Assembly: GCF_027579695.1 (NCBI RefSeq)
Contig: NC_083587.1
Location: forward strand, 53,020,021 to 53,084,020
Length of the DNA stretch: 64,000 bases
Direction of reading: 5' to 3'
Source of the DNA: Neoarius graeffei
Taxonomy: Eukaryota; Chordata; Actinopteri; Siluriformes; Ariidae
The notes under the pieces were generated by a model. It saw only the letters and a list, made by a program, of their open reading frames with translations. It had not been told where the DNA came from and ran no database searches. Position numbers and translations under genes: made by a program. The number at the start of each line of letters is the position of its first letter. Position 1 is the stretch's first letter. This document shows positions 12,990 through 21,952 of the stretch, in pieces.

Positions 12990-14456
12990 AACGTATTTCT
13001 GGACGGGGAATTGGTTGAGGGAACTTGGAAAGAGGTCTGGCAGAATGTGAAAAAAGTAATGAAAAGAGGTGTTGCTTCAGAAAGAGAGAATGACCACCAT
13101 CAGAAACTATTTCAAAGTGAAACACATAGAAATCAAGACAAGGAGTGTAACATCTGGCTTAAACATAAGCTTGATCCCAGAAAAACAGCGGCGATAATGA
13201 CAATGTTAGAACAGATGGTTGAGACCAGAACATGGAAAACTTTCACGGGGGTTAGAATGTAGAGATGGAAAATGTCAAGTGTGTGGAAAACATAATGAGA
13301 CAGTACATCATTTACTTGTGGCGGCACAGTGGTGTAGTGGTTAGCACTGTCGCCTCACAGCAAGAAGGTTCTGGGTTCGAGGCCAGTGGCTGATGGGGGC
13401 CTTTCTGTGTGGAGTTTGCATATTCTCCCCATGTCTGCGTAAGTTTCCTCCGGGTGCTCCGGTTTCCCTCACAGTCCAAAGACATGCAGGTTAGGCTAAT
13501 TGGTGGCTCTAAATTGACCGTAGGTGTGAATGTGAGTGTGAATGGTTGTCTGTGTCTATGTGTCAGCCTTGCGATGATCTGGCGACTTGTCCAGGGTGTA
13601 CCATGAAATCCTGAGTTTAGTCTTAGGAAAACATCAACTGCTCGGAGACCAGACTTCAGTTTGGAGGATCAACAAAAGAAAATAATATGGATGTGTGACA
13701 TGGCATGCCACAGAATATCTCATCTCATTATCTCTAGCCGCTTTATCCTTCTACAGGGTCGCAGGCAAGCTGGAGCCTATCCCAGCTGACTACAGGCGAA
13801 AGGCAGGGTACACCCTGGACAAGTCGCCAGGTCATCACAGGGCTGACACATAGACACAGACAACCATTCACACTCACGGTCAATTTAGAGTCACCAGTTA
13901 ACCTAACCTGCATGTCTTTGGACTGTGGGGGAAACCGGAGCAAACCCACGCGGACACAGGGAGAACATGCAAACTCCACACAGAAAGGCCCTCGCCGGCC
14001 CCGGGGCTCGAACCCAGGACCTTCTTGCTGTGAGGCGACAGCGCTAACCACTACACCACCGTGCCGCCACCACAGAATATTGAAAAAAAAAAAACTATCA
14101 CAGAGAAAAAAATACAATATTGACAGCTAACATTTGAAATTCGATAAAAATAATAATAATAATAGTAATAAGGCAGGGACACACGGTACATGTGGTTCCA
14201 TTGGTGAATGGCTGTTCAGGTGGTGGTATCCCTGGTGTCACCAAGAATTAAAGGAAATCTTCAGTGAAGAGGAGAAAGCTCGCTCTGTGGTTGGAACAAT
14301 GCAGAAAATAGTTCTAATGGATGGAGAAACAACTATCTGGAAGGTTCTATCAGGTCTAATCAAAAGTACAATTGACGAGTAAGGTGTTGTGAGTTCTCAA
14401 GTGGGTTAACAAACTTTGGTAACCCTTTTTATTGGCTCTTGGCTTATGTTAACAGC

Positions 14457-14522
<66 letters not shown>

Positions 14523-15799
14523 AAGAATTTAAAGAAAACTGCATCACACCCTTAAAATGCAGCTCAAAGTGCTGTACTTCACAGTGTAGAGTCAAAATAA
14601 AAGTAAAACAAAGGGTACACAAAAAATAGCAAATTAGGCAAAAAATGCTGTAGTAATGCTATAGTGACAGAATGAAGGAAAAATAACCATTTAAAAATAA
14701 TAAAAGTGTGTCAAAATAGAATATAGAAGAACATTAATGTAAAAATAATATAAGACTAAGACAATAAAAAGTAATTAAAATCTAAAGTGAGGGGAAAAAA
14801 GGTTTTTAGCTGTTTAACAAAATTGCTTCACCTCTTTTTAAGTTTAATACATGGAAGACTAGTACTTAAAAAAAAAGCAATTTGGTATGTAATTTATCAG
14901 GCGCTGTGGCATTACGAGATTAAATAAATTAGTAGTAATACATTTTTATATTTAGTTCTAGTTTACCATATCTACTAAAATACACCAATCATTAATGCAG
15001 TATGATTGTATAATAATGAAATTCCCTCCTTTGTGCTGCCAAGATTGATGGTAAAGAATCCATGTTGCCTGTGAGTCTGGACTCTGATCGTATCAGGATA
15101 ACTCAGTCAGGAATACGGGGAATCCTGGAGACAGACTTTGGTTTGGAGGTCACTTTTGACTGGGGTGCGTTCTTCAAGGTGACCGTATCCAGTAGCTACT
15201 ATAAAAACCTAGTGGGCATGTGTGGAACCTACAATGATAACCGCGATGATGACTTTGTCACACCGAAAGGCATTGTTGCCACAAATAACACAGAATGGGG
15301 GCAGTCATGGAGCATTCCCAACAACGACCCAAATTGCTGGCACTTCCCCTCATGCTCTGAAGAGGACAAACGCCAGTATAGTGGCCCAAAGTTCTGTGGC
15401 TTGCTAGAAGACAAAACTGGGCCTTTTGCTAGCTGTAACAATACAGTTAAAACAGGCCAGTTAAAATACAGGTGTCTCTTTTATACATGTCTCACTCACG
15501 GAAAGCATGATGACTACTGTAAAGCCATGACCTCTTATGCAAACATTTGCAGGTGGGCAAAAACGACTGTGTCACCGCAGTGGAGGAAGATTACTAACTG
15601 CAGTAAGTAATTACTGGTGCATTCTATTAAACATGTATTTATCATTCATACAAATGCACTTGGCAAAGAATTCAACGTGTATCTGAACTTATTTGATGTC
15701 TAATCTGAACAGTTTAATCAGACAGTCACTGGAGTGTTCCTGTGTGATAAGTGGTGTGTTGCTCATGAATATTCCTGATGTGCAGAGCTGGGCAAATAA
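1025..15799 (+). CDS. fcgbp: IgGFc-binding protein-like (FCGBP/zonadhesin-like) gene, 5' end missing
   Basis: This is a secreted, cysteine-rich epithelial mucus protein of the gel-forming mucin/vWF-domain superfamily. Exons: 1025-2209, 2319-2659, 2748-3321, 3512-4110, 8361-8931, 9121-9716, 11014-11569, 12067-12263, 12350-12485, 12564-12892, 15044-15602 and probably 15786-15799. All have ag/gt borders and compatible phases, giving 1,884 whole codons. Domain order: IgGFc-binding, vWD1-C8, TIL, vWD2-C8, TIL, vWD3-C8, TIL, vWD4-C8. Every C8 exon ends in phase 1 and every first-half vWD exon in phase 0, the sign of module duplication. No signal peptide is in the window; the preceding exon must end in phase 1. 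Teleosts carry several such genes, often named zonadhesin-like, so the paralogue is not fixed. Introns of 4.2 kb and 2.2 kb are inflated by transposons. No internal stop or frameshift was seen. Confidence 0.9.
2319..2659 (+). CDS. fcgbp: FCGBP-like exon: Pro-rich linker and first half of vWD1
   Basis: It begins with a run of seven prolines ([13 protein letters not shown]), then a short Cys-rich stretch, then vWD1 starting [19 protein letters not shown]. The GDPH sequence is intact; in this superfamily it is the known site of autocatalytic Asp-Pro cleavage. The donor is GAG|gtaagc, phase 0. Confidence 0.9.
2748..3321 (+). CDS. fcgbp: FCGBP-like exon: second half of vWD1 and C8 domain
   Basis: It contains the hallmark [15 protein letters not shown] of vWD, then a C8 domain with paired cysteines ([26 protein letters not shown]). 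The acceptor is cccttttcag, the donor gtaagt. Read-through past the donor stops within two codons (taag/tga), as for the other C8 exons. Confidence 0.9.
3512..4110 (+). CDS. fcgbp: FCGBP-like exon: TIL1 and first half of vWD2
   Basis: The TIL domain opens [14 protein letters not shown] and runs to [10 protein letters not shown] short Cys-rich (vWC-like) stretch follows, then vWD2 with [19 protein letters not shown], again keeping GDPH. The acceptor is tattaatag, with an unusually poor pyrimidine tract. The donor is gtaagt, phase 0. The second half of vWD2 is 4.25 kb away across a transposon-filled intron. Confidence 0.88.
4180..5763 (-). mobile_element. Tc1-like transposon (family 1), near full length
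   Basis: The ends are inverted: tacaaccccgattcc at 4180 and ggaatcagggttgta ending 5763, each next to ccaaaaaagttgggacaaag or its complement, with TA at both borders. Length is 1,584 bp, typical for Tc1. The transposase is on the minus strand and broken. It lies in the intron splitting vWD2 of the FCGBP-like gene. Confidence 0.9.
4403..5475 (-). pseudogene. Broken Tc1-like transposase
   Basis: Three overlapping minus-strand frames cover the HTH region (5257-5475), a middle part with [12 protein letters not shown] (5005-5238) and the DDE catalytic region (4732-4995), continuing with HDNAKPH and [11 protein letters not shown] to a stop at 4403. Frame changes separate the parts. The first catalytic aspartate, normally in LWSDES, is His here (LWSHES). 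The copy is therefore dead by frameshift and by loss of a catalytic residue. Confidence 0.85.
5795..6315. mobile_element. Foldback repeat with 12-bp target duplication
   Basis: This 521-bp element has long imperfect inverted arms: caactggacttgcttgaaat and its complement, plus ggcttcttcagttctgtctg paired with cagacagaactgaagaag. It is flanked by a 12-bp direct repeat tccttgttatgg at 5783-5794 and 6316-6327. The core (about 6000-6110) is unique. A smaller relative lies at 33244-33388. See findings. Confidence 0.75.
6382..7999 (+). mobile_element. Tc1-like transposon (family 2), copy 1
   Basis: The inverted ends are tacagtgccttgaaaaagta and tactttttcaaggcactgta with TA borders. Length is 1,618 bp. 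The transposase is on the plus strand and broken. Related copies are at 48955-50558 and 63703-64000. It sits in the same FCGBP-like intron as the family 1 element. Confidence 0.92.
6761..7781 (+). pseudogene. Broken Tc1-like transposase (family 2)
   Basis: Starts [18 protein letters not shown] and runs to GGSTKY before a stop. A run of eight A's near 6833-6840 causes a frameshift after the first HTH. The long frame from 6999 carries LWSDETK and [12 protein letters not shown]-to-TAG change at 7602 stops it just after the third catalytic residue (LNPTEHL); the remaining 59 codons are open. Not functional. Confidence 0.88.
8109..8239 (+). repeat. SINE 3' fragment
   Basis: This is the 3' third of the main SINE family, from ctgcgatgacctgg to ggataggctcc and the tail gataatggatggatgg. 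The tRNA-like head is absent: a 5'-truncated copy. Confidence 0.8.
8361..8931 (+). CDS. fcgbp: FCGBP-like exon: second half of vWD2 and C8
   Basis: Continues vWD2 from [11 protein letters not shown] to [14 protein letters not shown], then C8 ([23 protein letters not shown]). The acceptor is tttttcatag, the donor gtaagt, phase 1. It is 571 bp, the counterpart of the 574-bp exon of unit 1. Confidence 0.9.
9121..9716 (+). CDS. fcgbp: FCGBP-like exon: TIL2 and first half of vWD3
   Basis: TIL2 begins [18 protein letters not shown] and ends CVPMERCGC. vWD3 follows, but its opening reads [14 protein letters not shown] instead of GDPHY.TFDG, so the cleavage-type GDPH is gone. Acceptor ctcttcacag, donor gtaatt. 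Confidence 0.9.
10012..10842. mobile_element. Probable non-autonomous DNA element
   Basis: Roughly inverted ends: accgataactataactatac near 10028, and ggtatcgttatcggtctggt ending near 10828. Between them are several near-copies of a short word (acagattggtcacgga, cggataggtcacgga, acagattggttaccga) and no ORF. No clear target duplication was seen, so superfamily and exact borders are uncertain. It lies in the intron between the two vWD3 exons. Confidence 0.45.
11014..11569 (+). CDS. fcgbp: FCGBP-like exon: second half of vWD3 and C8
   Basis: Encodes [20 protein letters not shown], then [16 protein letters not shown], then a C8 domain ([26 protein letters not shown]). The acceptor is tttttattggcag, the donor gtaagt, phase 1. 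It is the most diverged of the four units. Confidence 0.9.
11717..12022 (+). repeat. Old SINE copy
   Basis: A strongly diverged SINE. Recognisable parts are the head (gcatggtagcacaatggg), ctgactctaaatcacccc, and the end gactggtgtcccagctaggg with a tail gaataaatgaa. It lies in the intron between the C8-3 and TIL3 exons. Confidence 0.6.
12067..12263 (+). CDS. fcgbp: FCGBP-like exon: TIL3, first part
   Basis: TIL3 begins [16 protein letters not shown] and runs through [14 protein letters not shown] to [11 protein letters not shown]. The acceptor is cttttcccag, the donor AAG|gtgaat. Unlike TIL1 and TIL2, which share one exon with the next vWD, this module is split into three exons. Confidence 0.88.
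12350..12485 (+). CDS. fcgbp: FCGBP-like exon: Cys-rich segment after TIL3
   Basis: A 136-bp exon with [19 protein letters not shown] and [12 protein letters not shown], the vWC-like stretch found between TIL and vWD. The acceptor is attcctacag, the donor gtaagt, phase 1. Confidence 0.85.
12564..12892 (+). CDS. fcgbp: FCGBP-like exon: first half of vWD4
   Basis: A short segment [17 protein letters not shown] leads into vWD4, [24 protein letters not shown] is replaced by GDPN. The acceptor is tttattcaag, the donor gtgagt, phase 0. The second half is at 15044, beyond a retrotransposon-filled intron. Confidence 0.88.
12953..12986. repeat. (ATA)n microsatellite
   Basis: About eleven tandem ata units at the left border of a retrotransposon remnant. 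Confidence 0.9.
13319..13602 (+). repeat. SINE, truncated at the 3' end
   Basis: The head (gcggcacagtggtgtagtgg), B box and body are present up to gtccagggtgtacc, then the retrotransposon sequence resumes. Loss of the 3' end is unusual for LINE-mobilised SINEs and suggests a later deletion. Confidence 0.8.
13719..14069 (-). repeat. SINE inserted in retrotransposon remnant, 11-bp TSD
   Basis: A nearly full-length reverse-strand copy, from tail tctcatctcatt to head gccgcc. It is flanked by perfect 11-bp direct repeats ccacagaatat at 13708-13718 and 14070-14080, which proves insertion by retroposition. Confidence 0.92.
14457..14527. repeat. (ATA)n(AGA)n compound microsatellite
   Basis: A run of ata units passes directly into aga units. 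The following 14528-15043 is AT-rich intron in which nothing else was recognised. Confidence 0.9.
15044..15602 (+). CDS. fcgbp: FCGBP-like exon: second half of vWD4 and C8
   Basis: Encodes [37 protein letters not shown] (Asn to Thr in the usual CGNY), then C8 ([29 protein letters not shown]). The acceptor is tgtgctgccaag, the donor a|gtaagt, phase 1. If the donor were not used, translation would stop two codons later (agt aag taa). Confidence 0.9.
15786..15799 (+). CDS. fcgbp: Predicted terminal coding exon of the FCGBP-like gene
   Basis: After an acceptor ttcctgatgtgcag, the phase-1 frame reads Lys-Leu-Gly-Lys and a stop (15797-15799). No further TIL or vWD coding sequence was found between here and 26 kb, and an AATAAA follows. 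The call rests on splice grammar only; an exon elsewhere or a terminal exon at 15602 is possible. Confidence 0.45.
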
Positions 15800-15953
15800 T
15801 CAAGAGGAGGAAATTGGGGACTTATGATCTTCACCTGTGATTTAAAAAAAAGTAATCAATGGCATGCGGAGAAACGTCTGGATAATTGTTTTAGCTAATG
15901 TGATCAATCAATCAATTAATTTTTTTCTTGATATTGAATGCTTGCAAGATTTC

Positions 15954-15959
15954 AATAAA
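15954..15959 (+). promoter_or_regulatory. Candidate poly(A) signal of the FCGBP-like gene
   Basis: An AATAAA hexamer, followed at once by a second overlapping aataaat and a tg-rich stretch (ggtgtgtgttactgtg near 15984). Position fits a short 3' UTR after the predicted stop at 15799. Confidence 0.45.
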
Positions 15960-16045
15960 TAAATATTACTGTATAACAATCCAATGGTGTGTGTTACTGT
16001 GCATATCATTCGCAAAATCTAACAATGAATTAAAATAAAAATAAA

Positions 16046-16400
16046 AATCCATCCATCATCCGTAACTGCTTATCCTGTGCAGGGTCACGGGCAAGCTGGA
16101 GCCTATCCCAGCTGACTATGGGCGAGAAGCGGGGTACACCCTGGACAAGTCGCCAGGTCCTCACAGGGCTGACACAGAGACAAACAACCATTCACACTCA
16201 CATTCACACCTACAATCAATTTAGAGCCACCTATATGTCTTTGGACTGTGGGGGAAACCAGAGCACCCAGAGGAAACCCACACAGGCACGGAGAGAACAT
16301 GCAAACTCCACACAGAAAGGCCCCCATCAGCCACTGGGCTCATCCCAGAACGTTCTTGCTGTGAGGCGACAGTGCTAACTACTACACCACTGTGCCACCC
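16046..16400 (-). repeat. SINE, full-length older copy
   Basis: Reverse copy from the tail (atccatccatcatccgtaac) to the head (caccactgtgccaccc). The body shows several indels against the young copies. Confidence 0.85.
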
Positions 16401-16572
16401 TCAAAGAAAATTCCTTAATATCTTAAATATCTGTGAATCATGTGGTGTTGCAGCCAAAAAGCTCCAGGGTTTGATCCTCTACTCAGATTACTGTCTGTTT
16501 TAAGTTACACGTGTCCACATTCCTTCGGGTTTTCCAGTTTCCGTCAAATAACACACTGGCAGATGGATCAGC

Positions 16573-18186
16573 TACAGTGGTGCTTGAAAGTTTGTGAACC
16601 CTTTAGAATTTTCTATATTTCTGCATAAATATGACCTATAACATCATCAGATTTTCACACAAGTCCTAAAAGTAGATAAAGAGAACCCATTTAAACAAAT
16701 GAGACAAAAATATTATACTTGGTCATTTATTTATTGAGGAAAATGATCCAATATTACATATCTGTGAGTGGCAAAAGTATGTGAAACTGTAGGATTAGCA
16801 GTTAATTTGAAGGTGAAATTAGAGTCAGGTGTTTTCAATCAATGAGATGACAATCAGGTGTGAGTGGGCACCCTGTTTTATTTAAAGAACAGGGATCTAT
16901 CAAAGTCTGCTCTTCACAACACATGTTTGTGGAAGTGTATCATGGCATGAACAAAGGAGATTTCTGAGGACCTTAGAGAAAGCATTGTTGATGCTCATCA
17001 GGCTGGAAAAGGTTACAAAACCATCTCTAAAGAGTTTGGACTCCACCAATCCACAGTCAGACAGATTGTGTACAAATGGAGGAAATTCAAGACCATTGTT
17101 ACCCTCCCCAGGAGTGGTCGACCAACAAAGATCACTCCAAGAGCAAGGCATGTAATAGTCGGCGAGGTCACAAAGGACCCTAGGGTAACTTCTAAGCAAC
17201 CAAAGGCCTCTCTCACATTGGCTAATGTTAATGTTCATGAGTCCACCATCAGGAGAACACTGCACAACAATGGTGTGCATGGCAGGGTTGCAAGGAGAAA
17301 GCCACTGCACTCCAAAAAGAACATTGCTGCTCGTCTGCAGTTTGCTCAAGACCACATGGACAAGCCAGAAGGCCACTGGAAAAATGTTTTGTGGACGGAT
17401 GAGACCAAAATAGAACTTTTTGGTTTAAATGAGAAGTGTCATGTTTGGAGAAAGGAAAACACTGCATTCCAGCATAAGAACCTTATCCCATCTGTGAAAC
17501 ATGGTGGTGGTAGTATCATGGTTTGGGCCTGTTTTGCTGCATCTGGGTCAGGATGGCTTGCTATCATTGATGGAACAATGAATTCTGAATTATACCAATG
17601 AATTTTAAAGGAAAATGTCAGGACATCTGTCCATGAACTGAATCTCAAGAGAAGGTGGGTCATGCAGCAAGACAACGACCCTAAGCACACAAGTTGTTCT
17701 ACCAAAGAATGGTTAAAGAAGAATAAAGTTAATGTTTTGGAATGGCCAAGTCAACGTCCTGACCTTAATCCAATCGAAATGTTGTGGAAGGACCTGAAGC
17801 GAGCAGTTCATGTGAGGAAACCCACCAACATCCCAGAGTTGAAGCTGTTCTGTACGGAGGAACGGGCTAAAATTCCTCCAAGCCGGTGTGCAGGACTGAT
17901 CAACAGTTACTGGAAACGTTTAGTTGCAGTTATTGCTGCACAAGGGGGTCACACCAGGTACTGAAAGCAAAGGTTCACATACTTTTGCCACTCACAGATA
18001 TGTAATATTGGATCATTTTCTTCAATAAATAAATGACCAAGTATCATATTTTTGTCTCATTTGTTTAACTGGGTTCTCTTTATCTACTTTTAGGACTTGT
18101 GTGAAAATCTGATGATGTTTTAGGTCATATTTATGCAGAAATATAGAAAATTCTGAAGGGTTCACAAACTTTCAAGCACCACTGTA
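16573..18186 (+). mobile_element. Tc1-like transposon (family 3), copy 1
   Basis: Inverted ends tacagtggtgcttgaaagtt and aactttcaagcaccactgta, with TA borders. Length is 1,614 bp. Both long sub-terminal repeats are intact (tctgtgagtggcaaaagtat and its complement). The transposase is on the plus strand with two stops. Confidence 0.93.
16942..17964 (+). pseudogene. Tc1-like transposase with two CGA-to-TGA stops
   Basis: The 341-codon frame is otherwise continuous from the ATG to GGHTRY. Codon 3 is TGA where copy 3 (35014) has CGA, and 17599-17601 is TGA where sister copies have CGA or CAA-derived codons. The catalytic [15 protein letters not shown] and LNPIEML are all present. There is also a divergent aspartate context in one HTH, but no frameshift. 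Inactivation looks like CpG decay only. Confidence 0.85.
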
Positions 18187-18239
18187 ATTGTCCCTCGGAG
18201 TGAATGAGTCTGTGATTGTGTGTGTGCATGGGGGGCTGT

Positions 18240-18635
18240 AGGGTGGCACGGTGGTGTAGTGGTTAGCACTGTCACCTCACAGCAAGATGGTTCTGGTTTC
18301 AAACCCAGTGGCCACCAGGGGGCCTTTCTGTGTGGAGTTTGCATGCTCTCCCCATGTGTGCGTGGGTTTCCCCCACAGTCCAAAGACATGCAGATAGGCT
18401 AACTGGCTACTCTTAATTGTCCATTGATCAAGTTTGGAGAGGGATGGGCTGTGCCAAGTTTAAAATGCCCTAAATGCACCAATGATGGACTGTTAAAATG
18501 TCATCACCTGACCAGCTATGGGACAAAGCAGATGGTGGCCTGTGATGGACAGGAGTACCATCCAAGCTGTATTCCTGTGTTACACCCAGTGTCCCAGATC
18601 CACTTTGTCCCTGATGAAGACAAAAACATCAGTTA
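18240..18635 (+). repeat. SINE with internal insertion, diverged 3' half
   Basis: Head and body are clear from 18240 to about 18425 (gggtggcacggtggtgtagt, gtccaaagacatgcag). After about 115 unrelated bases a diverged SINE end resumes near 18538 (gatggacaggagtaccatcc, cccagtgtcccagatccac). A 70-codon Cys-containing frame here (18424-18636) is an artefact of this. Confidence 0.65.
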
Positions 18636-18639
18636 AACT

Positions 18640-19100
18640 CCTGCAACTATACCACAACCCTGAAATTTTCAAATTGAAACCATAGATAGTTTTTTCCCCT
18701 TGAATTACACAACATCTTTCCATCTTTGACAAACCTCCAGTGACACTGTTTGAACTAGTAAGTATGTAAGTACCATCATAGTGCATTTCCCTGCAAAGGA
18801 ACTCAAATTACACTGGAGAATTCCTGAAAAATGAAATTGCTAGCTAAAGCATATGGTATGTCTTTTTCATTTATGAATGTTGAATGTTGTAATTCACCAT
18901 AAGTTGTAATTTAGTTGTAGTTTTAATTCATTTGATTGTCTGTAGCAAATGATGAATATATTCAAGAAAGGTGTTTTGAGGCTTAGGTCCAATCTAACAT
19001 CCCCATTCCCTATCCGATCACGAGGCGAGGCTTAATTTTATCTATCTGTTTCCATGACACTGACTACTGTGAATAGCTACAACTATACATAGTATAATTA
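18640..19100. other. Intergenic DNA, nothing recognised
   Basis: AT-rich sequence without a supported ORF, tandem repeat or known element. Confidence 0.6.
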
Positions 19101-19106
19101 ACATTA

Positions 19107-19624
19107 TTCTATCGACATTCACTGGATGTGAGCAATCGCACGCTCTGATTGGCTACCCTACTATTAGGCTATCAGCTCATATACCATGAGTAGAGAAAAA
19201 CAAAGTGCCAGAGTGTGTTGCTGAACCAACCGAGGATGAAATAAAAACTCTACTCAAAAACAAACCCCCAAAAAATAAAAAAATTAAAAAAATCCGCAAC
19301 AAAATATGGAATAAAAGTATTTGATGGCAAGAACATATTTTTTTTATTTTTCAATAATTATTATTATCGCATTTTCCACAAATTGTTCCTGTCATTTCGC
19401 TGGTTTCTTTACATTGTAAGCGGAAATGATTTTGTCAGACGTTTTGTATAAAGATTTTATTTATTGAATTTGCAAAAAAATAAAAATGCTCTGTTTCTCA
19501 AAATCCAGTGACTGCAGATAGAATAAAACAGTTATTCCACTCAATCTCATCATACATGGCTTATAGCCGACTTGGTGCTACGCTATCAGCTCATGTACGA
19601 CTCGATTTCATGGAATAACTGTTA
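19107..19624 (+). mobile_element. Five-copy DNA element family, copy a
   Basis: Starts ttctatcgacattcactgg and ends gatttcatggaataactgtt. Inside, ccagtgactgcagatagaat is the complement of the start, and aacagttattccac is the complement of the end, giving two nested inverted pairs. A degraded exon-like frame has lost its ATG (gtg) and is frameshifted. Other copies: 36684, 45698, 51117, 59929. Confidence 0.7.
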
Positions 19625-20228
19625 AAGATATCATTTCAGATGTCACAGCCTGGAGTGAATGGAAAGCGCACCTCTAAATAATCATGTTTATTAAAAATAA
19701 TTTAATTTCAGCAGCACATATACTACAACTACTAAGCTAAGAGAGATGAGACTGAGATGGTATGGGCACATCCTGAGAAGAGATGCAGAGCATGTTGGAA
19801 GGAGAATGCTGAGGATGGAGCTGCCAGGCACACAAAAACGAGGTAGGCCAAAGAGGAGATACAGTGGTGCTTGAAAGTTTGTGAACCCTTTAGAATTTTC
19901 TATATTTCTGCATAAATATGACCAAAAACGTCATCAGATTTTCACACAAGTCCTAAAAGTAGATAAAGAGAACCCAGTTAAACAAATGAGACAAAAATAT
20001 TATACTTGGTCATTTATTTATTGAGGAAAATGATCCAACATTACATATCTGTGAGTGGCAAAAGTATGTGAACCCCTAGGATTAGCAGTTAATTTGAAGG
20101 TGAAATTAGAGTCAGGTGTTTTCAATCAATGGGATGACAATCAGGTGTGAGTGGGCGCCCTGTTTTATTTAAAGAACAGGGGTCTATCAAAGTCTGATCT
20201 TCACAACACATGTTTGTGGAAGTGTATC

Positions 20229-21952
20229 ATGGCACGAACAAAGGAGATTTCTGAGGACCTCAGAAAAAGCATTGTTGATGCTCATCAGGCTGGATAAGGT
20301 TACAAAACCATCTCTAAAGAGTTTGGACTCCACCAATCCACAGTCAGACAGATTGTGTACAAATGGAGGAAATTCAAGACCATTGTTACCCTCCCCAGGA
20401 GTGGTCGACCAACAAAGATCACTCCAAGAGCAAGGCGTGTAATAGTCAGCAAGGTCACAAAGGACCCCAGGGTAACTTCTAAGGCTACGTTTACATTAGA
20501 CCATATCTGTCTCGTTTTCTTCGCGGATGCACTGTCCGTTTACATTAAACCGCCTGGAAACGCCGGGAAACGGGAATCCACCAGCATCCACGTATTCAAT
20601 CCAGATCGTGTCAGCTCCGGTGCTGTGTAAACATTCAGAATACGCGGATACGCTGTGCTGAGCTCTAGCTGGCATCTCATTGGACAACGTCACTGTGACA
20701 TCCACCTTCCTGATTCGCTGGCGTTGGTCATGTGATGCGACTGCTGAAAAACGGCGCGGACTTCCGCCTTGTATCACCTTTCATTAAAGAGTATAAAAGT
20801 ATGAAAATACTGCAAATACTGATGCAAATACTGCCCATTGTGTAGTTATGATTGTCTTTAGGCTTGCCATCCTTCCACTTGCAAGTGGTAAGTGATATGC
20901 GCTGGGATCACACACACAGCAGCTCAGTCCCGAATCACAGCTTGTTCACTTCACTCGCGTGCTCTGTGAGCTGCACAGGGCCGGAGTGCGCACCCTCCAG
21001 AGGGCACTCGCTGTTCAGGGCGGAGTGATTTGGAGCGCAGGATGCCTGCGGAGCCGAGCGTATCCGTGTATTGGTATTGCTGTGTGCACGCAAATCGTGT
21101 ATTGGTGTTGCAGTGTGCACACTAATCGTTTTAAAAACGTTAATCTGATGATCCGCTGATATGGTCTAATGTAAACATGGGCTAAGTAATTGAAGACCTC
21201 TCTCACATTGGCTAATGTTAATGTTCATGAGTCCACCATCAGGAGAACACTGAACAACAATGGTGTGCATGGCAGGGTTGCAAGGAGAAAGCCACTGCTC
21301 TCCAAAAAGAACATTGCTGCTCGTCTGCAGTTTGCTAAAGATCACGACAAGCCAGAAAGACTATTGGAAAAATGTTTTGTGGACGGATGAGACCAAAATA
21401 GAACTTTTTGGTTTAAATGAGAAGCGCTATGTTTGGAGAAAGGAAAACACTGCATTCCAGCATAAGAACCTTATCTCATCTGTGAAACATGGTGGTGGTA
21501 GTATCATGGTTTGGGCCTGTTTTGCTGCATCTGGGCCAGGACGGTTTGCCATCATTGATGGAACAATGAATTCTGAATTTTACCAGCAAATTCTAAAGGA
21601 AAATGTCAGGATATCTGTCCATGAACTGAATTTCAAGAGAAGGTGGGTCATGCTGCAAGACAACGACCCTAAGCACACAAGTCCTTCTACCAAAGAATGG
21701 TTAAAGAAGAATAAAGTTAATGTTTTGGAATGACCAAGTTAAAGTCCTGACCTTAATCCAATCGAAATGTTGTGGAAGGACCTGAAGCGAGCAGTTCATG
21801 TGAGGAAACCCACCAACATCCCAGAGTTGAAGCTGTTCTGTACGGAGGAACGGGCTAAAATTCCTCCAAGCCGGTGTGCAGGACTGATCAACAGTTACCG
21901 GAAACTTTTAGTTGCAGTTATTGCTGCACAAGGGGGTCACACCAGATACTGA
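20229..21952 (+). pseudogene. Tc1-like transposase interrupted by an element and stops
   Basis: Starts [15 protein letters not shown] stop (taa, in the place of a Lys codon of the sister copies) follows after about 22 codons. The frame is then open to 20482, where a DNA element is inserted. After it, a 2-3 base loss near 21345 and an insertion shift the frame, and a TGG-to-TGA change near 21731 stops it before the last 70 codons. Not functional. Confidence 0.85.
20483..21182. mobile_element. Small DNA element nested in Tc1 (TAA target duplication)
   Basis: Inverted ends: ggctacgtttacattagacc and ggtctaatgtaaacatgggc, both with adjoining atat. The flanking taa is duplicated (20480-20482 and 21183-21185), and removing the 700-bp element plus one taa restores the transposase reading seen in other copies. 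A 3-bp T.A duplication suits PIF/Harbinger, but no transposase is present and hAT cannot be fully excluded. Confidence 0.75.

Larger units (their letters stand above)
12987..14382 (+). mobile_element. Non-LTR retrotransposon 3' remnant with restriction-like endonuclease, interrupted by two SINEs
   Basis: Three separated pieces translate to the C-terminal part of a reverse-transcriptase ORF. The first ends in a CCHC-type finger, [14 protein letters not shown] (about 13270-13318). The second has RPDFSLEDQ and CDMAC, resembling the PD..D region of the restriction-like endonuclease of R2/R4/Dong/Hero-type elements (13645-13707). The third ends [15 protein letters not shown]...[10 protein letters not shown] before a stop at 14380-14382. 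Frames shift between pieces. SINEs occupy 13319-13602 and 13719-14069. The clade is inferred from motif order. Confidence 0.6.

Noticed and set aside
13011..13262. 83-codon frame as a possible extra FCGBP-like exon
   Set aside because: No cysteine pattern; it belongs to the retrotransposon remnant.
18424..18636. A 70-codon plus-strand frame with several cysteines (CPKC...C...C), resembling a small secreted protein
   Set aside because: Its second half is a diverged SINE end (cccagtgtcccagatccac) and its first half has no support; no signal peptide or splice context.
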